Source: Chlorops oryzae
Taxonomy: Eukaryota; Arthropoda; Insecta; Diptera; Chloropidae
Direction of reading: 5' to 3'
DNA: 64,000 nucleotides
NCBI GenBank assembly: GCA_020466095.1
Contig: CM035808.1
Coordinates: 32,763,502 to 32,827,501, forward strand
Position 1 is the first letter of the stretch, and every line of letters begins with the position of its first letter. The position numbers and the translations under genes are program-made. The notes under the pieces were generated by a model. The model was not told the DNA's origin. It did no database searches and was given only the letters and a program-made list of their open reading frames with translations. Positions 41,544 to 54,231 of this stretch are shown here, in pieces.

Positions 41544-44500
41544 TTATTGCCTCTACTACAAACTTTAAAAGTTTTTTGAATTCTTTCTTTCGCAGGAACC
41601 CCCACCGAAGCCAAAACTGTCTTCAGCACACATGGAAAAACTCATAGAACTTTATGAAGCGCAGCCGCGGCTGTGGCAGCAATCTCATCCTGAATACAAT
41701 AGACCATTGCTATGTCGCAAGTCCTGGAAAGAGATAACTCGTACATTTAACCGGACTTATCACAAAAAATTCAGATACCGAGACGTTCGAATACGAATTG
41801 CAACTCTGTGTCAACGTTACCTCAAAGAGCGCAGGCGCCAGGAAATGGCCTGCGAATTCGATGCATCGAAAATGGGAACGATTACCTCAAGATATAAACA
41901 TTACGATCGTTTGCGATTTTTGGACACATGCCAAAATAGACCCTATACCGAGCATTTCTCACGTCTGGAACAGGAGCATGAAAAACTGCTGGAAGTCTAT
42001 AAACATTTCCCCATACTGTGGACCAGCCGCGATAAGCACCAACAGTTCGTTGAGTTACGCGATAAAGCCTACAATGATATGTACACGGCCCTTCAACTAG
42101 GTGGTATTCATATACCACCGCCAATGTTACGCCGACGAATATCATCCCTACGAAGACGCTATCGTCTTGAGAAAATGCGTAATTTGCATTGTAAAATTCA
42201 AGGAAAGATTTTTGAGAGCTCCTTCAAACAATACGAAATGATGAGATTCCTTGATAATTTTATAGCTCCGTTCGTTTGTGACATCTGTGGCAAGATCACG
42301 CGTACATTGGCGGACCATGAAAATCACATTGTACAGGCACATAAACCGGCAGAGGCATTGACAAACCAATCATATCAATCAAACTCGAATATCGAGAACC
42401 CCGAGATTCTGGAAGAGCAGCAGCCAATGAACTCCTCACTAAGCACAAGGGCTGCGATTTGTCAACAACTTCAACTGATGTCCGAAAACCAAAGTCAAAA
42501 TACCAACGAAATTAATCTCGATCCATTTTTAAATCAGAATCCAATATTAAATCCAACTGAGACAACGACAATTGAGTTCGAGGTACCAGCTATGAATATT
42601 TTAACGGAAAGTTCATCTTCGAACACAGCTTTGATAGATCCCTCGATGGGAATTCCAAATGCATGTACAATTCTTGATAATAATTTCCAAGAAAACTCTT
42701 GCTCCGGTCTACAGGATCCATTGAGCGAATTCAATAATTTCGTTGAAGTTCCAATCGTATTTAAACCTCTGGATGGAAGTGAGAATTTCGGGAGCCTTTT
42801 CAATAATGAACAATTTTTAACACTGACGGCATCTGATTTCGAAGCAGTCGCCAGTAGTTTGGATAATCATTCGGCAGTTCAAGATCTTAATACTCACGGC
42901 AACAATATTCCAGCCTTTAATACGGTCTTCAAGAGTCCCATGGGCAAATTACAAATGCAGACTGATAATCAAATAACACTACAGGTGCTACAGGGTGGCA
43001 TAGACCTACCCACGGATTCATCAAACTACGTTCCAATAGAGCTTATGCTAGAAAATCCGATGGTCGCGACGGATGCAAGTCAAAATGCTTCAAATCTTGG
43101 CATCGTTCCGCAATATATGGATAAAGATCAATTGGTGCAATTAGGTAATTTAGAGGCGAGTATCGATGGCTCAGGGATATTAAAGCCAATGGAGAATAAT
43201 TATTTCCAAACCGATCATCAAATGAGTCCATTGTCATCGCTCAACTTTAACGATACCTGTACACTTTTCGATGGACAAAATGAGAGCAGTTTCTTTAATC
43301 AGAATGAACTTGATTCGGGTACATTATCCAAGGAGAACGAACTCATTCAACATTTTTCAGAAAATGAAATAACTCAGTCCTCAATGCCAGCTTCTTCAAC
43401 TGAAGGTGATGCTTTAAATGAAGCCATCAATGGCATTATTGGCAAGACGGAACAAGTGGATAGTACCGTAAAATATATTTCAGAGGATGATATTGCCATG
43501 TGCTCCGAAGATTCAGTTGAAAAAGTTAAAAGAAAGGTAATATGTCTTCTATCTTAAATCTACTACAAAATATTTGAATACTCTTTTTTCTTTACGTAAT
43601 AAAGGCGGGTAAAAAGCTAACAGCCAAAATCGAAATTGGAAACTTACAGTATGAGTTGGACTTGAATCTGGAAAAACCAAGCTCTACTAAAGAAGATCAA
43701 AACGTAAGCGCAAAATCAATTAGATTATTATCACTAGGGATAGTTCCTTCCAACTTACAATAAGTTCTTGGTCGCAGTTCCAGCTTTCTTACAGTTCCAT
43801 GCAATCTTTTCTTGTGTTTAATATTTTTTAATATTTTAAGTTCAAGCTTAACCTCAAAACTTTTAACCTAAGAAATGCTAACTTCAAAAATCATTTCTTT
43901 TATTTTGTTTTACTTTTCAAACTCCTTCAGAGCCTGAACGGGCGACTGCCGAGGGAATATGCGCTCGCACTAATCTCTAGTTATCGTAGTTTTCCGGAGC
44001 TTTGGCATCCCGAACACATAAATTATACGAACAGACGCTTGAGGCGCATAGCTTGGCGAACCCTAGCGAAGGAATTCAATAAGGAGCTCAAAACAAATTA
44101 CAATTGGTTAAAAATTCAACGAAAAATTCTCGACTATATAAAGTACTTCAGACACGAGCGACGTCGAATTCAAGACAAGAGAGGCTGCACCCAATGGAAC
44201 CTATACAATAATTTCGATTTCTTGGATAAAGTGGTAAGCGTAGGTGTATCCAATACGAGGATTTTTTTTCTCGTTTCTAATAATTGCACTCCTATCAGAT
44301 GACACCGCCAGCCGATGTCGAGAAGCGGTCACAACAAAAAGAGCTGACTTCAAAAATAATTCAAATCTATAAGGAATATCCTCAACTATGGGATACAACT
44401 GATATGCACTATAGGACCCGGCATCTCCGTCCGCGATCAATTTCCGAAATGTGCACACGTTTGCTGGAAGTTTATAATTTAAACATAGAAGAACCGAAAC

Positions 44501-45418
44501 TGAAGCAAAGAATACAAGAATTGCGAAAGGAATATCGCAGTACAAAACTCGCCAAAGTTTCTGCCGAACGGAGACAAGAAGCTTTCGATCCTAAGGCACA
44601 TTTCGAATTCTATGAAGACTTGAATTTTCTCGAAGAACATATCCCACCGTTCACTTGTGCCGAATGTAATATGGATTTCAAATGTTTCACCGATTATAGA
44701 GTTCACATTAAACAGGAGCACAGAGCGACCAAGCGAACGCCAACCCCAAGAGCCATTTTAATTGATAGTAAAATGTCTGCCGAAAATATTTGCCACATCT
44801 GTGGTTCGAAGTTTACGCTCCGAACAAATCTCCTGCAACATCTAACCCGGCACTACTATGGACGCACGCTTAGTTGCTCAATTTGCGATAAGAAATTCTT
44901 TTCAAAGTATACACTACAGGAACACGAACGCACCCATACGAAGGCAAGTTTCGTTTATTTTTTTTTTTTTTTTTTGCTGATAAAAGGATTAAAGCGATTG
45001 ATTGATAATGTAATATTTCATTTCCTTCTATTTCCAGGAAATTGGTGTCATTTGTGCCGACTGTGGCCAAACATTCTGTAATGTTAGCAAATTAAATCAG
45101 CATATGAAACGTCACAGGAATCAGCGTGACCATTCGTGCGATCGATGTGGTAAAGCGTTTTTCACAGCCTACGATCGCGATCGGCATTGGCGTCAGCATT
45201 TCAAAATCCGCGATAAGATTTGTCAGGTCTGCGGAAAATCTTTCGTCGAGGGATCCTCATATTATGCACACCTGAAGTTGCACAACGACAAAAAGGACTA
45301 TGATTGCCCCGAATGCGGAAAAGAGTTTGCCCAGTATGCGGGCATATACAAACATTTTAAACGATATCACCCATTGTCAAACCAAAAAATTAAAAAACGA
45401 AGCGCAGTGTCAAATTAA
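39039..45418 (+). CDS. MADF (x4) and C2H2 zinc-finger DNA-binding protein
   Basis: Seven exons: 39039-39239, 39349-39966, 41596-43536, 43605-43703, 43931-44233, 44299-44943 and 45038-45418; 1395 aa, all phase 0. N-terminal degenerate zinc finger (CQLC...HIEKWH), then an acidic exon with an Asp run near residues 172-190. Four MADF (Myb/SANT-like) domains at about 288-365, 398-475, 960-1040 and 1070-1150, with typical starts such as LIELYEAQPRLW and IIQIYKEYPQLW. Single C2H2 fingers lie near 498 and 1172. A C-terminal run of six starts with NICHICGSKFTLRTNLLQH and includes CDRCGKAFFTAYDRDRH. Probably a nuclear sequence-specific regulator. Intron 6 has a GC donor (AAG|GCAAGT). The Drosophila relative may be CG8944 (memory, unverified). 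Intron 2 holds a long CT tract. Confidence 0.93.
41330..41560. repeat. CT-rich tract in MADF-gene intron 2
   Basis: About 230 bp of CTCTCT with GTCT and CCTC variants on the + strand, ending about 35 bases before the 3' splice site (AG 41594-41595). Same orientation and near-acceptor position as the tract in SP3. Confidence 0.9.
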
Positions 45419-48400
45419 CCCCCATATGTGTATAGTTAATCCTTATCAAATTCATAGTCTTTAGTATTTTTATTTAGTAAAATTGAAGTATTCAATAAAA
45501 AGTGCATTTCTTTTTTTATAATTTTCTTGTAGTTTAGCTTTTGTTTGTAGGCAAATAATCATTAAGCACCAATATTTTTTTAAAGATTATTAACTAAAAT
45601 TCAATTTGGGTGTTTACAATTCGAAGTAAAAAGATAAAAATTAAAAGATTTTACAACACCTCGACGAAGTTATTAAATACGATAATTAGGGCAACCACAA
45701 ATATTTAAATTGAGTCCTAAAACTCAGAAGGGTATTATCGAATTTTACGGATCATGTAAAAGCTGGAAGTAAGTTCCTGAGGCAAATACTTACTTAAAAA
45801 TTCATTTATTTTTGCTTAAATATTGAGATGCATGCTTTTAGGGTCAATTTATACAGTCAATACAGTCAAACTTTAATAATTCGAATCCCCGTTATCGAAA
45901 GAAATAGTTAGAGTTGTAGAGACTTCGAGTTATGGAAACGAAATTGTATATAAATTATTCGCTATTGAGGGAAAAAGTTTAAAAAAAACTATTGAATTTG
46001 CGGTGTTTGTGCCACAAAGGTCATTCGGTCGTCCGACCAAATAATGGAGCAATAGAATATTGTTTCAAAGATAAGAAGAAAAACCCAACCACGTACCTTT
46101 CGAATTGCGCTGCGATGCTGATGATGTTGAGCTGTCGAACTATTTCCGGGATGATGTCCGGTATGATGTTCGAAGATTCGAACCAATCAAAACAAAAAAG
46201 AAACCGGCTGGAAACTATTTAACACGATACTGTTCACTTATAAGACGGACGAGAGAGAATTCACGGGACGCGATCGACTGATGGAATCTTAGAGTGCGTT
46301 TCCATATGATGTTTATGTCTGAGATGTTTAGCTAAACACTTCGAGCGTTTCCACTTATGCGAGGTGTTTGTGTTTGACAGCTGTTTGTTTATTTACAATT
46401 GCAAGCAGTGTTGCCATTTGTAGGAAAATCACTTGAAGGGAGAAAGGGAGAGATTTACTGAAATCGGCAAAATGTAGGGAATTTCTAGTAAATTCTTAAA
46501 TATTAGATATATTTTGAATATATTTTCTTGTCGATCAATTAAAACGATAAAATAAATGAAATCGAAAAAAATAAATCTCGGTTTGCCAAATTTTATGTAC
46601 CCTAAAAAAGGTTGTCGCATTACATTTCCTTGTACCTGACAGAGCACAAATACATATATATTTAGTCTCGTGGAGTTTGAAGTATAAAGCCCAGAAAAAA
46701 CTATATCTGAACGAATTTAGGAGAATTTTAATTTTTACACGGTTTTGAAATCGATTTCTGTGACATGGCCGGTAATCTTAATTTTATTATTTTTGGTAAA
46801 AACTATCGTTGATCATCGATAGTATACCCAGAATCATACAATACAAGATTATGCTTTGCGCAAATTCTAAATTTTTTTCCCAATTTTTCCTTGTTTAAAG
46901 AATTTTAGGGAATTTTTTGTAGTTTGTAGGGAATTTTTATTTTTGCTTTTGGCAACATTGTAAAACATAAGCTGCACAAATTGCAATTATTTTGTGAAAT
47001 AAAAAGAAATGGATAATTCCAGCGTCAAAGCTCAAGACTTTTTTGCAAAACTCTCGGCTTTGATTTTAAGTGCCGAAGATAAAAGTTTTCCATTTTCGTT
47101 TTTTCTTTTTATTTTCTTTTGACAGTTAGATATGTATGAAATTCCGGCACGATAAATCGATTTTTTTTCTATCCATGACAGTGTTTATAACGCTATTTAC
47201 ACGTTAAGACATTTCGAAAATGAAACAAATTTTCGCCGGCAAGGGAGGCAGGGGGAAGAGAGAAAAATACTACCATACCACATCCCCGTGCTTCCCTAGC
47301 CCACAAAAAGTGTGTTTCGTTATCGAAATGTCTTAACGTGTAAATGGCCTCTATGGGGTTTTTATGAAACAAACACTTCGTTTTCGCGTTTAACTTTTGT
47401 ATGGCAAAACACGAGTTATGCACCTAAAAGTAAAAGGCCTTCCTTATTGCTGAAGCTATCGATTATTGTGGTGTTTTACACTACTCAATTATGGACCGTA
47501 AATTCTTATTTTTATTCTCGTGTGGAGTTTTAATCGTGCTTACACATACGAAAGAGAGCACAAAACGATTGATCGAGCACGTGCAAAACAAAGTTCTCAG
47601 TTTTTCTCTACCCCCAAGCTCTTCGGTCGCCCGGAAAGTGAAGATTGATGTCATAATTGTGTAGTGTAATAGGCGTTGCAAGTTCGATTTATTCGACTTT
47701 TTTCGATTTTTCAATGTTTCAAAAACAATCTTGCTTCTCCTTGTATAGCATGCAGTCAAAAGAGATAATAATATATGGGACAGCCGAGTATGTGAGCAAT
47801 TTTCAGTGCCGCCCGATTTCCAAGAAAATATAGAATTCGATAATTTTTGGTGGGGACTTCGCATCTACAGAATTGTGGTCCTTTTATGTTAGGTTATTTT
47901 GGGGTAAAAACCCGATCGTATTCGAATTTACCCATCCCGTCTTTGGAAATTCTTTAGTTATTAGATAAGAAAGCTGAGACGAAAAAAAATTTCTTCTATT
48001 CTCCTTAGTCGAGAGTCAGACACACGAAAACATGTTCTGAAACAATTAAGTAATTAGAGAAAGACGAGCGAAGAAAAAAGACGGTTGTTTGTTAAATGTT
48101 CTGCGCTTCTCTTTCTTTCTCATGCAATCAAATGGAATTGTTCCGAAACATGTTCGTGTGTCTGACTCTCGAGTTAACCTTCTCGCCTACTAATAGGCCG
48201 TTTACATATGCCGTTTTATTCGCGTTTTAGCAACTTTGCCCGTTTTAGCTCTAAAACAACTTAGATTTTTCCCGTTTTATCGTACAAAACTAAAACGAGA
48301 AACTTTCCTGTTTTAATTTAAAACAAGTAACTAAACAAGATAAATCCTGCTTATAACTGATAAAAATATCGAAACCTGAGTGTCATCACTATAAAAATGC

Positions 48401-49048
48401 AAAACATATGGTCATTGAAATTTCTATTTTGAAAAAATTTGAGGTTGTTTCCCTAACCAATGTAGAAAACGAACGCATTTTCAATAATTGCTTCTATTCT
48501 AAATTACAATATTCACTCATATTTCACGCGTTGAGCAAACAAAAGATAACCACAAAATTACAAAACGACATGCGCATATGTAAACACCTCGTTTTGACTT
48601 AGTCGTTTTAGCTTAAACGAGTAGCGCTAAAACGTACATGTAAATGCCCTATAAGTCGATTATTTGGAAAGAAAAATTTGCGTGTGGAAATTGGGAATAA
48701 GATACTTTTTGTCGACAATATCGAAAGATTGCTGAAAAATCGATTTTTCAAACAATCGAGTATCGAATGTACCATACTACCCATCCCTATAAAGAAAGAG
48801 ATTGAAGTTTTTCTTTTGTTAATCTCGGAGAATTTGATTTTTTTAATTAATTTGTTTTACAATAAAATTTCGCGATGCATCGATGTACACTATAATTGTG
48901 AATCGCAGCTTATTCGGCTGCTCTTAGAACTTTCGTTTTATAAAACTCCGTAATAAGTGATAGGTTAATCATTCAACAATAAGATAAGCATAAGATACGT
49001 AATCGGACATACTACAAGATTTGTTTGATATTTGATTCTTACTAAACG
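45419..49048. other. Spacer between the MADF gene and Rab35, rich in small inverted-repeat elements
   Basis: Three likely MITEs. 47193-47349: ends TTTACACGTTAAGACATTTCG and inverse. 48009-48172: ends TCGAGAGTCAGACACACGAA and inverse. 48193-48652: ends with GTTTACAT and (inverse) ATTTACAT followed by GTTTTA-rich arms. No clear target duplications were seen for these. A dispersed repeat at 45748-45850 matches 40-140. AATAAA near 45494 may serve the MADF gene. No other gene recognised. Confidence 0.55.
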
Positions 49049-51737
49049 ATGGCGCGTGGCTTCGATCATCTATTCAAATTATTAATCATCGGCGATAGTG
49101 GTGAGTGGTCAAAAAGAAACTAAGTATAACTGATAGGTGACATAAGCTCATCCAAGTATGGTATGGACGTAGTATGGAGGGAGTACGTAGTATGGGCAGA
49201 GTACGTCTGCACTTGCTTAAAATAGCAACGAGCGCATAGACAAAACGGCAATATCGGGTCAACACATCACAATGATTCATTCATCAAGCATTCAAGCATT
49301 TTAGAGTACGACGGTTTCGGTATGCTTGCCTTAGCATAATTGTTTATCAAAAAACTTTCCGCAATCTCCAATTTGTTTATTCCGTATATGCTTACACGCC
49401 TGACCTGCAAATCTTTAGAAGCCCGCTGAGTTTTTTAGCTACGTCATGTGCTTTCTGAAGAATGTACAAAGAGGAGGAGTAAAAAAGAAAAACGTTTGTG
49501 TAATTTATGAAAGCGAAATAACATAACCAGCCCGATTCTATATGAATATTCCCCAGGAATATTTAGAATCGGGCTGAACGTATGAAAGACTTCATAGTTC
49601 CACAATTGGCAATTTGATGAGCCGGCTGTGTGCTCTATAGAAGCTTATATTTGAGTGAGAAAATTCTTAATCAAAAGTAGCACTAGATTTAGTTTCACTT
49701 GCTCTAATAACATGGTGAAAAAAATAATAAGTGGAGGATTTACTTATTTAACCCTTTCGTGCCCAATGTTGCATATAAGCAACATTCGAACGTCCTCCTT
49801 CTTTTTGCAGCTACGCCTATGTGATGCAGAAAATTTTTTTGATTTTAATAAAGTGCCGTCGATTAATTGTCTAAGAAAAGAATACGTTACAATTTTTCAA
49901 AGAGAATCCTTTTATTTCAAATTTGTTTGCCGTAGAGTGTGGACATGTAGAAAATAGTTAAAATTTTGAATATTTTCAAAGGTAATGACTTTATAGTAAT
50001 TGGTTATTTTGATTAAAAATAATTTTTGATTACTATTCATTTTTGCAGACTTGAAGCGCAAATATAACAAAAAATGAGGAAAAATAAAATTTTTGTAATT
50101 TTGTTGGTTGTTCAAAAAGTTATAGGCCTTTTTCTGTTTGGAGATAATTTATTTCAGCACCAATATGATGGATCAAAACAACTCAAAACTTCGCCTGGTT
50201 CAACAACTCACCATCACCTTTCGTTTTGAGTCGAAAATAATGGTATTAGACAGCAGGTTAAAATTCGGGGCTGAGAGGGTTAAACCTAAAATGTAGGTTT
50301 GCTCATTTCAATTTGCCACAAAGTCTCTCAATAAACATCAACCACAAATGCCGAAAAGAAACAGTTGTGGTCACGGAATTGCTTTTTCTAAAAAATAAGC
50401 TTTCGACTTTTCTGCTTGGTATGCCTTCAATTAAATCTAAAAATCCATTTTTATTTGTGATTGTAAACTCACATTGCTTTAAACTATAGTCTAAATTAAA
50501 ATCTTAAAAATCAATTAACCGCCTTTAATAAAGACTCTTTATTCATATAAATTTATAAAAAAATTTCCAGCCATCAATTCTATTAAATGAATCCAACCCA
50601 GGTCATTTATTAGTACACAGAGCGCCCCTATAATATTGCACTCTAATTCTGTTAATTGGATGCATATGGATTAAATTGTGAGTTGCTTTGGCATACATCA
50701 CCAAATCTGTGTTTATTTTACGCTACAGTCAGACATGAGATGATACAATCGCTAAAAAAAAAATCGTCTAAACTTTTTTGCTTGAAACTAAAAACATAAG
50801 AACATCATTGAATAAAGCTTTAGCTTTAGTATATCGAATTTCGAGGGACTTAGGGCGCAAAAAACAATGAGAGCGAGAGAGAGAGAGACCGATATTGTAA
50901 GGGTTAAGTATAGAATTTCTAGAGAAAATTTCTTTATAGAGAGGTTCGACTGTCTTCCTGAATGTTCTAAAAAGTCTTTAAATCGAAAACATATTCTTAA
51001 TTTGTTTTTGTTTTTTGCTGTTATGCTATTCTTGATGTTGTGTTTTCTGTTCTAAAAACACTTTTTCGAATTGTCTCAATTTACAAACACTTAATCCCAT
51101 TGTAGGTGTTGGCAAATCCTCACTCTTAATCCGCTTCTCCGACGATACATTCTCTGGCAGTTATATAACGACAATTGGTGTCGATTTCAAAATCCGCACT
51201 GTCGTCATCGACGGTATGCGAGTTAAATTGCAAATCTGGGACACAGCCGGTCAGGAACGTTTCCGGACAATTACGAGCACATATTACCGAGGCACTCACG
51301 GTGTCATCATAGTGTACGATGTAACGAATGGCGAATCATTTGCGAATGTTCGCCGTTGGTTGGATGAAATACAGAATAATTGTGACGTCGTTAATAAAGT
51401 GTTAGGTAAGCCAGTCGCTTCATTAATGCCTAGGTATATGGGTATAAGCACAATAAAATTATGTTTCTGCCCTTTCAATTCCATAGTGGGGAATAAGAAT
51501 GACGATCCTGATCGCAAAGTTGTTATAACCGAGGATGCACAACGTTTTGCGCGCCAAATGGATATTGAACTTTTCGAGACATCTGCCAAAGACAATATTA
51601 ACGTTGAGGAAATGTTCCTATCGATAACGCGGCAAGTGCTGCAGCATAAATTGCGGAATGCACAGAACGAACAACAAAAGGACACAATAAATCTTAAGCA
51701 TCAAAAGAACAAACGAAAAAGTAAGTGCTGTAGTTGA
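49049..51737 (+). CDS. Rab35: Rab35 small GTPase
   Basis: Three exons: 49049-49100, 51106-51405 and 51487-51737; 200 aa. All G motifs are present: P-loop GDSGVGKSS, switch [28 protein letters not shown] and SAKDN. The block [20 protein letters not shown] and the start [17 protein letters not shown] are typical of Rab35, which acts at the plasma membrane and on fast endosomal recycling, with actin and cytokinesis roles in animals. The C-terminus is KRKSKCCS, a twin-Cys end for geranylgeranylation but with one residue after CC. The last codons contain AAAAAGTAAGTG, which is also a consensus splice donor, so an alternative last exon is conceivable. Intron 1 (2 kb) contains a TTAA element and a short palindrome. 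Confidence 0.97.
49528..49576. repeat. 49-bp near-perfect palindrome in Rab35 intron 1
   Basis: CAGCCCGATTCTATATGAAT pairs with the inverse around TTTAGAATCGGGCTG across a 3-5 base loop. The half-site motif recurs at 29930, 34350, 52676 and (diverged) 60178, so it is the terminus of a dispersed element reduced here to a hairpin. Confidence 0.7.
49752..50279. mobile_element. TTAA-flanked piggyBac-like element in Rab35 intron 1
   Basis: 528 bp between TTAA 49748-49751 and TTAA 50280-50283. Ends CCCTTTCGTGCCC and (inverse) CCCTCTCAGCCCC; the similarity is limited to the first bases and a C-rich block, so confidence is lower than for the other TTAA elements. Confidence 0.6.
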
Positions 51738-54231
51738 AACCAATCTCTCAATCACACGGAATTAGTCTTTCAACGAGTACTAATAGAACAAATAAAAGAG
51801 AAAACGTCTTTTTAGCAAAAAAAAAAAAAAAAAAAACAGTTCGGCGTTTAAGCTCGTTTCAAACTAAAAAAAAAAAAAAAAAAAAAGCAAAAAAATCAAC
51901 TTCATTTTTCACTTCGAAATTCCACACTGAGAAAATGTAAAAAGAACAGAATGTATATTTTCCAAACTAATTTAAGAAAGACGACATTTAGGATGAGTTA
52001 AGCAATTGCCAAGAATAGAATATACTTCGAATTGCATTTCCTATCTCAATTATCTGTCATCTATAAAATAAGTATTTTTTTTTTTTATCTCCGTGTGCTT
52101 TTGATTGTATATAGAACTACAATATTTACCATTTCAACGCTAAGAACTTATTCTGTCAACCATACTAATTATTATTCCTCTATTGATTATCCCATAACCA
52201 TAGAAAGCATTAATATCTTATCTATCTATTTATAAATATGTCTTATCTATAACTATTTGTATTGCTAAAACTATTTTTATTGCTATCATTATAATTGTAA
52301 TTATTTCTATTTTTATGATTATAGAATCAAAGAAACACCACCAAATACTTTTATATAAATAAGTATATAAAGTTTCATAAGCATAGCTTCCAAAAGTAAA
52401 TAAAAAATAATTCCAAAATATGAGAAGATTAAAGAATGGCTTCTTTTTTGTTTTGTTTAACTTATAAAACACATGTCACACTATGAATTATTTCCAAATT
52501 GTTTACAACCGATTTTTTTTCCCCTAATAAATCATAGAAATTATGAGTCTATTAGGGTTCATATTAGTATCGGGGAATGGCTCTATGTTGTATTATGAAA
52601 ATAATTTATTTTGAAGCGGAAAATGAAGTGCTGTTTAAAAAGGTACCGGGGCACAAAAGCGGAGTTATAGAACCCGATTCTAAATATTCCCGGTGAATTT
52701 ACATTTCTCGAGACCAAAATTCTCCTTCTTTCCAATAGATAGGGTAAGAAAAATTATGGGTATGGGTCAAATACCCATTCCCCATCACATTTCTTCTTCC
52801 AAATATTTAAAAAAGAAGAAGTTTACTCTCGAGAAAAGTAAATTCCCCGGGGATTCGTCCATAAAAGTACATATCAAGAACAAGTGAAGACCCTTTTTTA
52901 AAATAGGAAATCAAATTTTAAGAGACGTTCTCAAGCATAAGAAATTCATCAAATCTCTGTCTGTTCTCTGGGGCCTTACTCTGTATTGCGATGCGATAGT
53001 TTATTTCAAGTCGCAATTGGAATGGTTGTTTGCACTTATTTCCTTTTTCAGTTTAATTGGTATGTTGGAAATGCATTTCCGAACCTTTCAATTCATTTTT
53101 ACGAATCAAAAACTATAAGAAACCGTTCCAATTGCGTCTCGAAATAAACTATCGCATAGATTTCCGTATCGCATCGCAATACAGAGTAAGGCCCCTGTTC
53201 TCTGGCCTGTTTTCAAACAATCCCATATGGAATTCAATTGAATTGAAAACAATTTGCTATGATGAGATTCTCTATAGATGGAGGATTACTTTCGTAAATT
53301 GACAGTGTCAGCTTACCTTTACATATGGCTACAATTTCAAATTTCCTAATAGTTAATAGAATTTAAGCAGCATTATGGCTCCTTAATCCATTTCGATTAA
53401 AAATGCAAGCCCAGTGTTATTGAATCTCCTTCCCAATCTATTTTTTTTAATACATGGAAATGCATAAATCCACCAGCGCAGTCGAAAAAGATTCCGAATT
53501 CGGGGGAAACTTTGTACTGAGTATTTTTGCGAAGGACTTTTTGATTTTAATCGATGGAAGCAATGATGAAATGAAAGCTTTCGAAGAAGCCAAAAATTTC
53601 AATCTTCTCAGTTTTGATATTATGTGTTCGATATAACAAAAAAAAAAAAAAAATTCTTGTTTTTCGTTTCACAATTGTTTAAAAACTCGCAAAAAATAAT
53701 TAACTCATATTTATTTTTTTTTTTTTAATTTAAATAAGCACGAACTGTTAATATTCACAGTAAAATTGCATTTCCATGAAAATTTTATACTATGAAAAAA
53801 TGAATATAAATATTTTATAAAAATAAAGAGCAACATAAACATATATATTTGTATGAAATCAAACAATAAAAGGAAAGTATTTAAAACGTCAATGCGAAAT
53901 CTTAAGTATTTTCTTTAACTTACAGTGTCCAGTACCTACTGAACGCCATTATGAGAGTTAAACTCTTGGGTCCCATGGGAAATAAGAAAGAGTATAAATT
54001 ATTTTTATATACATTTATTTACAAAACAATAAAATGACGTGGCGTGGAGTCGGTTAAATAAAAATTGTATTGGCAAGCGAAAAACGATCCCTCAACACGT
54101 TTTGATTTTTTTTTTTTTTTCGTGAAATGAGGACTAATGAAGAAAAAAAAAAAAAACTAAAAAATTTGGAAAAATAAAATTGTTTTTAAATCAACCGGCA
54201 GTTTCTTCGAATATGTATCCAACAAGCGTAA
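51738..54231. other. Region between convergent Rab35 and EGF-protein genes
   Basis: Contains the Rab35 3' UTR (two A-runs near 51818 and 51867). At 52678-52862 is an imperfect hairpin element with arms around GAATTTACATTTCTCGAGA and its inverse. An element with an 8-bp target duplication lies at 52970-53195. An open frame at 53454-53636 looks codon-like but has no recognisable features. Confidence 0.5.
52970..53195. mobile_element. MITE with 8-bp target duplication, 226 bp
   Basis: Target duplication TGTTCTCT at 52962-52969 and 53196-53203, with terminal inverted repeats starting GGGGCCTTACTCTG and running for more than 50 bp (TATTGCGATGCGATAG shared). The right arm carries a 17-bp repeat of part of that block. 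The superfamily is open, since the 8-9 bp duplication allows hAT, MULE or P-like. Confidence 0.88.

Noticed and set aside
41220..41647. Leu/Ser-rich and Arg/Glu-rich open frames in the 41.3-kb CT tract
   Set aside because: Intronic microsatellite read as protein; no start context, no domain.
46412..46962. hAT-like element with CAGTGTTGCCA ends
   Set aside because: The ends are similar (CAGTGTTGCCA and CAATGTTGCCA) but the flanks show no 8-bp duplication and the arms diverge at once.
53454..53636. 60-codon open frame between Rab35 and the EGF gene
   Set aside because: Reasonable composition but no splice partners, no domain and AT-rich surroundings; not enough to call a gene.
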